Source: Dictyobacter kobayashii (GTDB taxonomy: Bacteria > Chloroflexota > Ktedonobacteria > Ktedonobacterales > Ktedonobacteraceae). Taken from it: a DNA stretch of 64,000 bases. Position numbers and translations under genes: made by a program. Under the pieces are notes generated by a model. It was not told the DNA's origin and did no database searches. It was given only the letters and a program-made list of their open reading frames with translations. Location: positions 620,001 through 684,000 of the forward strand of contig NZ_BIFS01000001.1 in assembly GCF_003967555.1 (NCBI RefSeq). The letters are read 5' to 3'. This document shows, piece after piece, positions 46,367-55,194 of this stretch (position 1 is the stretch's first letter; every line of letters begins with the position of its first letter).

Positions 46367-48229
46367 ATGGCGCAAGAACACATATTCATTCCTTCCTCTA
46401 AAAATAGGACTTACCAGCCTATTGAGGATTATGGTGTTATTGGAGACCTGCATACGGTTGCACTGGTAGGCAAAAATGGCGCAATCGATTGGTGCTGTAT
46501 TCCCCGCTTTGATGCGCCCAGCGTCTTTGGTGCACTGCTGGATGTAAATAAAGGTGGAACATTCCGCATTAGTCCAGTTTTTGAGCAGACAACCAGTGTA
46601 GGACGTCGGCAAATGTATCTGCCCGAAACAAATATCCTGATTACACGTTTTCTGACTGCGGATGGTGTAGGCGAGATCACGGATTTTATGCCGATCAAGC
46701 AACCTGGTTCTAAGGTTCTGCAACACCACATCATTCGTGAAGTCAAAGTAGTTCGTGGCTCACTTCCCTTCGAAATGGTGTGTACGCCTGCCTTTAACTA
46801 TGGACGAGATCAACATACCACCACCATTTCTAATCATGGAGCAATTTTTCATAGCGACTCGCTCTGCCTGGGATTGGCTGCGACTATCCCGCTTGAAGAG
46901 GATGGGCAGGGTGGTGTGCGCGCAAATTTTACCCTGCATACCAATCAAAGAGCTTACTTTGTGCTTGAAAGCGCGCAAGACCATGATCTAGAGCCTCAAC
47001 CACTTACCACACGGCAATATGAACGCGCGTTTCAGGAAACCATGAGCTACTGGCAAAACTGGCTCTCACAATGTCAGTATCAGGGGCGCTGGCGCGAAAT
47101 GGTGCAACGCTCGGCCCTGGTGCTTAAACTATTGACATATGCTCCGACGGGTGCGATTGTGGCCGCACCAACAACCAGCCTGCCAGAAACGCTGGGTGGG
47201 GCACGCAACTGGGATTATCGCTATACCTGGCTACGCGATGCCGCTTTCTCCATTTATAGCCTGCTTATCCTGGGCTTTTATCAGGAGGCGGAAGCGTTTA
47301 TGGGCTGGCTGGATGCCCGTTGTCATGAGTTGAAAGAAAACGGCTCGTTGCAGCCTATGTATACGATTGATGGCGGACATGATCTAACCGAGCTGACATT
47401 GGATCATCTGGAAGGATATCGCCAGAGCTCGCCGGTCCGCATCGGCAATGGGGCCTATAAACAAAAACAATTAGACATCTATGGCGAGTTGATGGATTCG
47501 ATCTATATCTTTAATCGCCACCAGGATATCTCTTATGATCTCTGGCATAATCTGCGCCATTTGCTGGACTGGCTGGGACAACACTGGCAGGAACCAGATG
47601 AAGGTATCTGGGAGGTGCGTGGTGGTCAGCAGCGTTTCCTCCATTCGCGCGTCATGAGTTGGGTCGCCTTTGATCGGGCCATCCGCATCGCCCGCCATCG
47701 TGGTCTGCCCGCTCCCCTTACCGAATGGACCAACACGAGCTCACAGATCTATGAAGAGGTTATGCAACAGGGTTGGGATGAAAAAACCAAAAGCTTTATC
47801 CAATACTATGGCAGTGATGCAATCGATGCCAGCTCTCTGCTAATGGTACTGACCAAGTTCACTGGCCCGACCGACCCACGCATGCGAGATACCATCGACC
47901 GCATCCAGAAAGAGCTTACCAGCGATTCTCATGTTTACCGCTATAATCCAACGCGCGCCGCCGCCGATGGCCTGGGCAGCCTTGAAGGTACCTTTAGTCC
48001 CTGTAGCTTCTGGTTAGCGGAGACACTGGCACGCTCTGGCCGCCTCAGCGAGGCCCGCCTGGTCCTGGAGAAAATGCTCACCTATTCCAATCATCTGGGC
48101 CTATACGCCGAAGAGATTGGACCAACTGGCGAGGCGCTGGGCAATTTTCCGCAGGCATTTACTCATCTCTCGCTGATCAGTACCTGTTACAATATGGACC
48201 GTGCCCTCAATGGTACCCTGTTACGTTAA
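46367..48229 (+). CDS. Glycoside hydrolase family 15 protein (glucoamylase/trehalase-like)
   Basis: A 620-residue enzyme. The N-terminal domain (about 15-250) starts YQPIEDYGVIGDLHTVALVGKNGAIDWCCIPRFD. The (alpha/alpha)6 catalytic barrel contains the family signature ARNWDYRYTWLRDAAFS near residue 285, and the Glu-rich loops near LEGTFSPCSFWLAETLARSGR. No signal peptide is seen. Bacterial relatives act on trehalose or short glucans; the choice is open. It is a single gene followed by its own terminator. Confidence 0.92.
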   Translation: MAQEHIFIPSSKNRTYQPIEDYGVIGDLHTVALVGKNGAIDWCCIPRFDAPSVFGALLDVNKGGTFRISPVFEQTTSVGRRQMYLPETNILITRFLTADGVGEITDFMPIKQPGSKVLQHHIIREVKVVRGSLPFEMVCTPAFNYGRDQHTTTISNHGAIFHSDSLCLGLAATIPLEEDGQGGVRANFTLHTNQRAYFVLESAQDHDLEPQPLTTRQYERAFQETMSYWQNWLSQCQYQGRWREMVQRSALVLKLLTYAPTGAIVAAPTTSLPETLGGARNWDYRYTWLRDAAFSIYSLLILGFYQEAEAFMGWLDARCHELKENGSLQPMYTIDGGHDLTELTLDHLEGYRQSSPVRIGNGAYKQKQLDIYGELMDSIYIFNRHQDISYDLWHNLRHLLDWLGQHWQEPDEGIWEVRGGQQRFLHSRVMSWVAFDRAIRIARHRGLPAPLTEWTNTSSQIYEEVMQQGWDEKTKSFIQYYGSDAIDASSLLMVLTKFTGPTDPRMRDTIDRIQKELTSDSHVYRYNPTRAAADGLGSLEGTFSPCSFWLAETLARSGRLSEARLVLEKMLTYSNHLGLYAEEIGPTGEALGNFPQAFTHLSLISTCYNMDRALNGTLLR

Positions 48230-48248
48230 CCTTTCCTGGCCAGCAAAA

Positions 48249-48294
48249 AACAAATTTCAATTCACCTATCTAAACAGGTGAATTGAAATTTGTT
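48249..48294 (+). terminator. Stem-loop terminator after the GH15 gene
   Basis: Perfect 19-bp arms (48249-48267 and 48276-48294), 8-nt loop, beginning 20 bases after the stop. The right arm ends TTTGTT. Confidence 0.7.
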
Positions 48295-48623
48295 GCAAAC
48301 TTTGTGGTGAGAAATACGGCCAATTGTCGCATGGGAATAGCCAATGAGAGGGATTTGTTAGTATATTATAGGACAGATTGGTCAGGTATGGGTATGATAT
48401 AAGTGCACACTAGAAAACAGAGGCCGCAAAAGAATTTTTCCTCTGCTCATTGCTGCCGTCGACGTTTTCATAGACCATATATACATGCAGAAAAACAAAC
48501 TTGAGCAGTTTCCGCATGGTAATATACTAATCTGGTAGGCTTCAACTCGACAGAAGCACATTATTAGGATAAAATCTTACGGGAACCAGGTAATTATGAT
48601 GCAATCTGCAAGGACGCATGATT
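48295..48623. other. Intergenic region, no intact gene
   Basis: About 330 bases without a supported ORF. It leads directly into the integrase remnant and may include other decayed parts of the same mobile element. Confidence 0.35.
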
Positions 48624-48756
48624 ACTAGAATGCGATTTCATGACTTGCGACATTCCGCGGCCACTATTGGCAATGAGCGTTGACCCCAATGTTGTACTGC
48701 AACGGCTCGGTCATGCAAACGTACAGAGAAATTGCGGTGCGTATGGACCTCATTGA
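48624..48756 (+). pseudogene. Remnant of a tyrosine recombinase (integrase) C-terminus
   Basis: Translation from 48624 gives RFHDLRHSAATI, the H-x-L-R-H motif of phage-type integrases. A +1 shift at 48672 continues as MSVDPNVVLQRLGHANVQ, the expected second half with the L-G-H motif. It then degrades, and the catalytic Tyr region is not recognisable. Only this fragment remains; no attachment sites, phage genes or tRNA were found beside it. It marks an old insertion between the GH15 gene and typA. Confidence 0.75.
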
Positions 48757-48909
48757 ACGTCCATGCCTCTAAGAAGCAAAGAGCACTTCAAAGAACTTTT
48801 TAAACGTTCGGCAGAAAAGCAATATTCGTAAATAGTTGTGTCCAGATGAACGCATGCTGAAAAGTTTGCTGCCAAATCTGCTGTCACACGGAGGGATTAA
48901 TAAATTACT

Positions 48910-50772
48910 ATGCAGGCTGAAACGGCTTTACAGGCGGACTCAAAATTGGTTAAACGAAATAATATTCGGAATGTCGCCATTATTGCCCACGTAGACCATG
49001 GAAAAACAACGTTGGTAGATGGATTGCTGAAACAGAGCCATATCTTCCGCGACAATCAGCAAGTGGGCGAATTGATTATGGACTCAAACGACCAGGAGCG
49101 CGAGCGTGGCATCACTATCCTGGCGAAAAATACAGCCATCGATTATCGCGATATCAAAATTAACATTATCGATACTCCGGGACACGCTGACTTTGGTGGT
49201 GAGGTGGAGCGCGTACTGAATATGGCAGACGGCTGTATCTTGCTCGTTGATGCCGCTGAGGGTCCCATGCCCCAGACACGCTTTGTACTGCAGAAGGCTC
49301 TGGAACTTAATCTGCAGCCGATTGTGGTCATCAATAAGATTGACCGCAAAGATGCACGTATTGACTATGTGATGGAGGAGACCCAGGATCTATTCCTGGA
49401 ACTGGCCACCGCTGATAATCACCTGGATTTCCCGGTGCTTTATGCGATCGGTCGCGATGGGGTAGCGATGTACAATCCAGAGGATGAGAGAAAAGATCTC
49501 CAGCCTTTGTTTGATACGATCGTTAAAACTGTTCCAGCCCCGAACGTTGAGATTGATTCTCCGTTCCAGATGCTGGTCACAGCCCTGGACTACGATGACT
49601 ACAAAGGTAAGTATGCGATCGGCCGTATCATTCGTGGTCGGATTGCCCCAAATACACCTGTCGCTCGTATCAATCGCGAAGGCGAAATTTCTCGTCAGAA
49701 GATCAATCTGGTGATGAATTATAGAGGTCTACAGCGCTCCGAGGTGTCTGAGGCTATTGCTGGCGACATCGTTGCGCTGACAGGTATCTCGGATGCCAAT
49801 ATTGGCGAGACGCTGGCCGATATTGATAATCCTGAGGCTTTACCATCAATCGAGATCTCCGAGCCAACCTTGCAAATGACCTTTGGTGTAAACACCAGTC
49901 CTTTCTCGGGTCGCGACGGTAAATATTCAACTTCACGCCAGTTGCGCGCCCGCCTCTATCGTGAACTGGAGACGAACGTCAGCCTGCGAGTCGTTGATGG
50001 CAATACACCTGATGAGTTCATCGTTTCTGGCCGCGGCGAGCTGCACCTCTCAGTCTTGATTGAGACGATGCGCCGCGAAGGCTATGAACTACAAGTTTCA
50101 CGCCCAGAAGTTATCACACGCGAAGACGAGGGTGGACATCTACTGGAGCCAGTCGAACACCTGGTTATCGACACCAAGGATACCTATATGGGTGTCTTAA
50201 CCGAGGCTCTGGCTGTACGTAAAGCTCAGTTGACCAACATGACCAATGATGGCACTGGCAATATTCGTATCGAGTATGATATTCCGACCCGAGGCTTGAT
50301 TGGCTTCCGTAACGCCTTCTTGACCTTAACTAAAGGTAATGGCGCGATGAGCAGCCTGCTCAAGGGTTTTGTACCCTGGATGGGCAAAATCAACAGTGCC
50401 CGCATGGGTGCCCTGGTAGCCTCTGAACTGGGTACAGCCGTCACCTATGGACTGAGCAATGCACAGATGCGCGGCGATACCTTTATCGAGCCAGGAACTC
50501 CTGTCTACGAAGGTATGATCGTTGGTCTGAATGCTCGCCCTGATGATCTGGTCGTCAATGTATGTAAAGAAAAGCAGAAAACAAATATTCGCTCTTCTAC
50601 ATCGGATATCGCAGTGCGACTGACCCCTCCAATCTTGATGAGCCTGGAGCAGTCACTCGACTTCATCAACAATGATGAACTGGTTGAGGTCACACCAAAG
50701 AATATTCGCTTGCGCAAACGCTACCTGACACAGCATGAGCGCTCTCGCATGCGCTCCCGCGAAAACGAATAA
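48910..50772 (+). CDS. typA: Translational GTPase TypA/BipA
   Basis: A 620-residue ribosome-associated GTPase. G motifs are intact: AHVDHGKTT, the switch segment [16 protein letters not shown] and NKIDR. Domains II and III and the BipA-specific C-terminal domain ([48 protein letters not shown]) follow at normal length. The GGAGGG upstream is 15 bases from the ATG, a long spacing. It acts in 50S assembly and stress adaptation. Confidence 0.96.
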   Translation: MQAETALQADSKLVKRNNIRNVAIIAHVDHGKTTLVDGLLKQSHIFRDNQQVGELIMDSNDQERERGITILAKNTAIDYRDIKINIIDTPGHADFGGEVERVLNMADGCILLVDAAEGPMPQTRFVLQKALELNLQPIVVINKIDRKDARIDYVMEETQDLFLELATADNHLDFPVLYAIGRDGVAMYNPEDERKDLQPLFDTIVKTVPAPNVEIDSPFQMLVTALDYDDYKGKYAIGRIIRGRIAPNTPVARINREGEISRQKINLVMNYRGLQRSEVSEAIAGDIVALTGISDANIGETLADIDNPEALPSIEISEPTLQMTFGVNTSPFSGRDGKYSTSRQLRARLYRELETNVSLRVVDGNTPDEFIVSGRGELHLSVLIETMRREGYELQVSRPEVITREDEGGHLLEPVEHLVIDTKDTYMGVLTEALAVRKAQLTNMTNDGTGNIRIEYDIPTRGLIGFRNAFLTLTKGNGAMSSLLKGFVPWMGKINSARMGALVASELGTAVTYGLSNAQMRGDTFIEPGTPVYEGMIVGLNARPDDLVVNVCKEKQKTNIRSSTSDIAVRLTPPILMSLEQSLDFINNDELVEVTPKNIRLRKRYLTQHERSRMRSRENE

Positions 50773-50773
50773 T

Positions 50774-50839
50774 AAGCAGTCAAAAAAAGACCACCTGCGC
50801 GTAAAAATTTATGTGCAGGTGGTCTTTTTTTGACTGCTT
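50774..50839 (+). terminator. Strong intrinsic terminator of typA
   Basis: Perfect 25-bp arms (50774-50798 and 50815-50839) with GACCACCTGC/GCAGGTGGTC and a run of seven T in the right arm, directly after the stop codon. Confidence 0.9.
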
Positions 50840-51036
50840 TTATGTGTGCGGTATATAAATTTGCTCATTTTCCATGAAAAATTTGTCATCATGAAGCCTT
50901 CAAATTTGTCTATATATGTGTATGGCTCTTCCCGATAGTAATAGTTATGACGGACTAGCGCCCAAACCACAGGAACGCCAACGTTCCTTTTCAGTTGGCA
51001 AAAAACAGACATTACAATGTCAGAAATGGAGACTTC

Positions 51037-51243
51037 ATGATGGCAAAATTCCTGCGCAAAGCGGCCCTTGTCCTGTCTATATTCTTGTTTAGCTTGTTTA
51101 CGCCCACACTATGGACAGGATACAATGTTTCCAATGTCAGTCATTACACACAGAAGCTTCACACAACATCTCAGATAGCACACGTTAGTATCCACGATGG
51201 AGGTAATGTCACCTGTCCTCCCCCACCCCGAGGCTGCTGGTAA
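51037..51243 (+). CDS. Small secreted peptide with Cys-Pro-rich tail
   Basis: A 68-residue product. The N-terminus is a good signal sequence (KFLRKAALVLSIFLFSLF, residues 4-21). The mature part is polar and ends HDGGNVTCPPPPRGCW, with two Cys around a Pro-rich turn. GGAGAC stands 6 bases before the ATG. The tail recalls small secreted signalling or bacteriocin-like peptides, but no modification enzymes or immunity genes are next to it. It could equally be a short cell-surface peptide. Confidence 0.6.
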   Translation: MMAKFLRKAALVLSIFLFSLFTPTLWTGYNVSNVSHYTQKLHTTSQIAHVSIHDGGNVTCPPPPRGCW

Positions 51244-51362
51244 GGAAAACTATGGATGGCACAAGATGACTGTACAGGTCCTCTTGTACCATCTCCTTGT
51301 CCTTTTAGCCACAAAATATGATATGATTGAAGCAAATCCGGAATATATGGAGGAATGGGAAC

Positions 51363-51626
51363 GTGGAAGAGCAGGTCCCAAACCAGAGAGCACCACAGGT
51401 TACGTTCTATACGAAAGCCGGCTGCCATCTCTGTGATGATACCCGCGAGTTATTGGATGAGATCGCGACCCTCACAGAATATGATCTCACCGAAATCGAT
51501 ATTCGTCGAGATATGGAATTATTTGAGCTTTATCGCTATCGTATTCCTATCGTGATGATTGATGAAACCATTGTTGCTGAGGGCCGTATAGAATATAGTG
51601 ATCTGGCAAACGCATTTCATGTTTAA
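51363..51626 (+). CDS. Glutaredoxin-like family protein
   Basis: An 87-residue thioredoxin-fold protein with the redox motif CHLC (VTFYTKAGCHLCDDTRELL) and a cis-Pro region YRIPIVMID. It belongs to the short glutaredoxin-like (DUF836-type) group. The GTG at 51363 follows GGAGG; earlier in-frame codons lack support. It reads into the DUF2085 gene with a 28-base gap, so the two may be one operon. Confidence 0.85.
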   Translation: MEEQVPNQRAPQVTFYTKAGCHLCDDTRELLDEIATLTEYDLTEIDIRRDMELFELYRYRIPIVMIDETIVAEGRIEYSDLANAFHV

Positions 51627-51654
51627 CATGGCGAAATGACAAGGAAGTAGGGGT

Positions 51655-52266
51655 ATGTCAATACAACCATTTACCAACCAGCATTATGGGGCACCACCCC
51701 CACATGTTTTACCAGGTCGACCCAAATCGGCATTTGAACGCTGGATCGATCGCGGTGGTGATTTCTTAACCGAATACTGGGCTTTGATTATTACTATCGG
51801 CCTGGGAACATTGGTTGCTACCGCTATCTCGATTCCTTTTCTGTCTTATCTTGGACTGGATAGCATCGCCAAACCCCTCTTCTTTGCCTTACACTATGTG
51901 TGCGCCCAGATTCCATCACATTCGATCTATATCTTTGGGCATCAGCTTGGCCTCTGTGAGCGCAACTTCTCTATCTATACCTCTATGTTCCTCACCAGCC
52001 TGGTCTTTGTTCTGAGCAAGAAACGTATGCCTGGCATCCCCTGGTGGCTATGGATCTTGATGTTACTTCCTATGGCCTGGGATGGCACAACCCAGATGTT
52101 TGGCTGGCGTGAGAGCGATTGGATACTGCGTGTGATTACCGGTACACTCTTCGGTGTCGGTAATATCTGGTTCGCCCTACCTTTGATGCAGAAAAGCCTG
52201 CTAGAGACGACCCTTCCCCCACAAGTGCAGGCAATGACGCGCAACAAAAGCAAAAGCGCGCAGTAA
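51655..52266 (+). CDS. DUF2085 membrane protein
   Basis: A 203-residue protein with a soluble N-terminus (about 40 residues), then about five membrane helices. The DUF2085 pattern CAQIPSHSIYIFGHQLGLCERNFSIY is clear (about residues 83-108), with conserved Cys and His residues that might bind a metal or haem. Function is unknown. The ribosome site is AAGGAAG. Confidence 0.82.
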   Translation: MSIQPFTNQHYGAPPPHVLPGRPKSAFERWIDRGGDFLTEYWALIITIGLGTLVATAISIPFLSYLGLDSIAKPLFFALHYVCAQIPSHSIYIFGHQLGLCERNFSIYTSMFLTSLVFVLSKKRMPGIPWWLWILMLLPMAWDGTTQMFGWRESDWILRVITGTLFGVGNIWFALPLMQKSLLETTLPPQVQAMTRNKSKSAQ

Positions 52267-52402
52267 GGGCGAAGCTGGTAGCCAAATATGGCGGAATGCG
52301 CTATAATCAAGCGATTAGCAGAATAATTCTAATCGTTAGAGCCAGCAGGCTGTTATACAATTGCAAGCATATTATGCGAGAGCCAGAACAAGTAGAGAGA
52401 GT

Positions 52403-53881
52403 ATGTCCGAGAATTTAGCACAACAGGGAAACACATTTGCAGTGACCACGCTGGGCTGCAAAGTCAATCAAGCCGATAGTGAGGCCATCAGCGATCAGAT
52501 GCATGCGGCTGGCTTCGAGCAACGCGACTTCGAGGAGTCCGCGGATATCTATATTGTCAACACCTGTACCGTGACGCATCTGGGTGATAGAAGCTCACGC
52601 CAATTGATTGCTCAGGCCCATCGCCGCCATCCTGATGCGCTACTCGTCGTCACTGGCTGCTATGCCGAACTGAATCCGCAGGGTGTCTCAGCGCTACCCG
52701 GCGTCGATCTGGTCATAGGCAATACCGAGAAAGAGGGCCTGGTCTCGACCATTCGCGAGAAACTGGTGCAGCAGGAGTTCACCGGTACAAATGCTGTCGA
52801 TGAAACAGCAACAACAGAGCCACAACTACGGCGCACGCTGCCAGTGCTCCCCCTGGATACCCAGCATATTGGAAGCGATAATGCTCTGACTTTCCAGGTA
52901 CAGGAAGAGGAGCCCCAACCTGAAAATCCCGCCCGCCTGACACCGTTCACAGATAATGTACAGACCAGTGAACTGGCTAATAATCGGCTCTTCTCGCGTA
53001 CACGCGTGCAGATGAAGGTGCAGGATGGCTGCGATAATCGCTGCACCTACTGTATCGTACCTTATGTGCGCGGCAAGTCCCGCAGCCGCAGCATCGAGTC
53101 CGTGGTCGAGAATGTGCAGCGCAAGGCACGCGCTGGCTATCAGGAGATCGTGCTGACCGGGATTCACCTGGGCGACTACCATCCGGACTCCGATGAGAAG
53201 TTGGACCTGGGCGATCTGATTGCGACTTTGTTGCGCGAGACAGAGATGCCACGTATCCGTGTCTCTTCCCTGGAACCCGAAGATTTTCAGTTGGAATGGC
53301 TGGAGATGTGGGCCGATCCGCGTATGTGCCGCCATCTACACCTGCCAATGCAGAGTGGTTCAGATGCGATCCTGCGTCGTATGGCCCGGCGCTACAATAG
53401 TGAGCGATACCGCACAATCATTACCACCGCCAAACGGCTGGTCCCTGGCATCGCGATCAGCACAGATATCATCACCGGATTCCCTGGCGAGACCGATGAG
53501 GATTTTGAGTTGACCTATCAATTGGCCAAAGAGTTAGAGTTCGCCAAGTCACATGTCTTCCGCTTTTCACCCCGTCAGGGTACACCAGCGGCCCGCATGC
53601 GTGGACAGATCAAGGATGTGGATAAAAAGGCCCGCAGTCAGCGCCTGCTTGAGCTGAACGATGAGCATAGCCGCCTGTTCCGCGAACAATTCCTGGGTCA
53701 GACTGTACCGGTACTGATTGAACAATTCAAGCATGGTAAATGGGAAGGTTTGACCGATAACTATATTCGCGTCGAGGTTAATGAGCTACCAGAAAATGCT
53801 GCTGGCTGGCAACATACCGTCGTACAAGCGCGACTGAACCACCTGATTGATGATGGTGTCAATGGCACATACACACGATAA
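52403..53881 (+). CDS. mtaB: tRNA (t6A37) methylthiotransferase, MtaB type
   Basis: A 492-residue radical-SAM enzyme. The N-terminal UPF0004 domain has Cys residues for one 4Fe-4S cluster (TTLGCKVNQADSE, VNTCTVTH, TGCYAE). The radical-SAM cluster motif is CDNRCTYC, and the C-terminal TRAM-like domain follows. MtaB converts t6A to ms2t6A at position 37 of tRNAs reading ANN codons. The ATG at 52403 follows AGAGAGAG. Its 3' end overlaps the next gene by about 20-32 bases. Confidence 0.93.
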   Translation: MSENLAQQGNTFAVTTLGCKVNQADSEAISDQMHAAGFEQRDFEESADIYIVNTCTVTHLGDRSSRQLIAQAHRRHPDALLVVTGCYAELNPQGVSALPGVDLVIGNTEKEGLVSTIREKLVQQEFTGTNAVDETATTEPQLRRTLPVLPLDTQHIGSDNALTFQVQEEEPQPENPARLTPFTDNVQTSELANNRLFSRTRVQMKVQDGCDNRCTYCIVPYVRGKSRSRSIESVVENVQRKARAGYQEIVLTGIHLGDYHPDSDEKLDLGDLIATLLRETEMPRIRVSSLEPEDFQLEWLEMWADPRMCRHLHLPMQSGSDAILRRMARRYNSERYRTIITTAKRLVPGIAISTDIITGFPGETDEDFELTYQLAKELEFAKSHVFRFSPRQGTPAARMRGQIKDVDKKARSQRLLELNDEHSRLFREQFLGQTVPVLIEQFKHGKWEGLTDNYIRVEVNELPENAAGWQHTVVQARLNHLIDDGVNGTYTR

Positions 53882-55016
53882 AAACTACGCAACCCAATAC
53901 AAATGCCTGCCAGCCTGGAGTCTGACTCTGCTGGTAGGCCTCTTACTCTTACTATTGCTCAGCGCCTGCGGAAATAGCACCACAGCAAGCCCGGCTTATA
54001 CCGCCAGTAACCAGGCCCATACAGCCCTCAACCAGGCCAGCGGAACCTTCAATGAATATCCGTTGCCACAGGATAAAAGTGGAGTGATGCGTCCCGCGGT
54101 AGATGGTCATGGCCGCGTCTGGTTCGGCGAAATGGGTCAGAACTACCTGGCTTCATTTGATCCCCAGAGCAAGACCTTTGAACAACTTAAACCGCCACAT
54201 GGACAGGCCGGTATCATGGGCGTTATCGCGGCCCCCGACAATACCATCTGGTATGCCGAACAATACGCCAACTATATAGGCCACTATAATCCTGCCACCA
54301 GACATTTCGATACCTATTTTTTGCCTACAGTCAACAAACCAGATCCTGGCAACAGCAAACAGACGCTCAGCCTGCCCGTTGCTCCCAATGAACTGATGTT
54401 GGACCAGCAAGGAAACATCTGGTTTACAGAGATGAACGCTGATGCCATCGGCAAACTGGAGGTTAAAAGCGGCAAAATTACCCATTATCCACTCTCAAAT
54501 CCTCGCACGGTGCAACAGCTCAGCCCTTATAGTATCGCGCTGGATAAGCGTGGAGAGGTCTGGTTCACCAACTCGGGTACAAATACGCTTGGTCGCCTCG
54601 ACCCCAATAGCGGTGCCTTGCATTTCTATACACCCCCAACACTGGTTGGACAAGATCCATTATCCTTGATGGAGATCGTGAGTGATCCAGCGGGAATGCT
54701 CTGGATCAGCACATTCAACACTGCCACATTGATCCGCTTTAATTCAGACACAGAAACGTTCACGACTTATAACGCCCCCATGATCAGCCATGGCATTCAA
54801 GGCATCTATGGGCTGCTTGCCACCTCACCTAATGATATCTGGGCCACCGTCTCGGTCTCTAATGCCATTGCCCACTTCAATGTTAAAACAAAAACGTTCA
54901 ATTACTATCCCATACCCAGCCCTGACTGCACCCCCCTGGGCATCGCCCAGGCCCCCGACAAAAGCTTCTGGTTTACAGAATCGGCAACGAACCAGATAGG
55001 CGTGCTCAAACCCTGA
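53862..55016 (+). CDS. Vgb/SMP-30-like beta-propeller lipoprotein
   Basis: A 384-residue lipoprotein. A membrane segment ends in the lipobox LLSAC (about residue 36), so it is anchored outside the membrane. The rest is a repeated beta-propeller with the Vgb signature strings VWFGEMG, IWYAEQY, IWFTEMN, VWFTNSG and FWFTES. Virginiamycin B lyase is a known member, but most relatives have unknown roles. Several in-frame starts lie between 53847 and 53862; all overlap the mtaB end, so translation is coupled. Confidence 0.85.
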   Translation: MAHTHDKNYATQYKCLPAWSLTLLVGLLLLLLLSACGNSTTASPAYTASNQAHTALNQASGTFNEYPLPQDKSGVMRPAVDGHGRVWFGEMGQNYLASFDPQSKTFEQLKPPHGQAGIMGVIAAPDNTIWYAEQYANYIGHYNPATRHFDTYFLPTVNKPDPGNSKQTLSLPVAPNELMLDQQGNIWFTEMNADAIGKLEVKSGKITHYPLSNPRTVQQLSPYSIALDKRGEVWFTNSGTNTLGRLDPNSGALHFYTPPTLVGQDPLSLMEIVSDPAGMLWISTFNTATLIRFNSDTETFTTYNAPMISHGIQGIYGLLATSPNDIWATVSVSNAIAHFNVKTKTFNYYPIPSPDCTPLGIAQAPDKSFWFTESATNQIGVLKP

Positions 55017-55108
55017 ACAAGATGATTGCATGCTTGTATCCTAACTTCCGACCTGTACAGGCTTCCAAATCTTTCACGCGGGCGCGTCTTCAACGGACAA
55101 GAGATGCA

Positions 55109-55157
55109 GAAAGGGATCTCCAGCATAGGTTTCCAGGTTCATGCTAGAAATCCCTTT
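55109..55157. terminator. Stem-loop between convergent genes
   Basis: Arms AAAGGGAT/ATCCCTTT, extended by a short inner helix GCAT/ATGC, lie between the lipoprotein stop and the stop of the S9 peptidase gene. The right arm ends TTTACTTT, fitting termination of the plus-strand transcript. Confidence 0.55.
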
Positions 55158-55194
55158 ACTTTATCCAAACAGGCGCTCGGAAAACGCTACCAGG

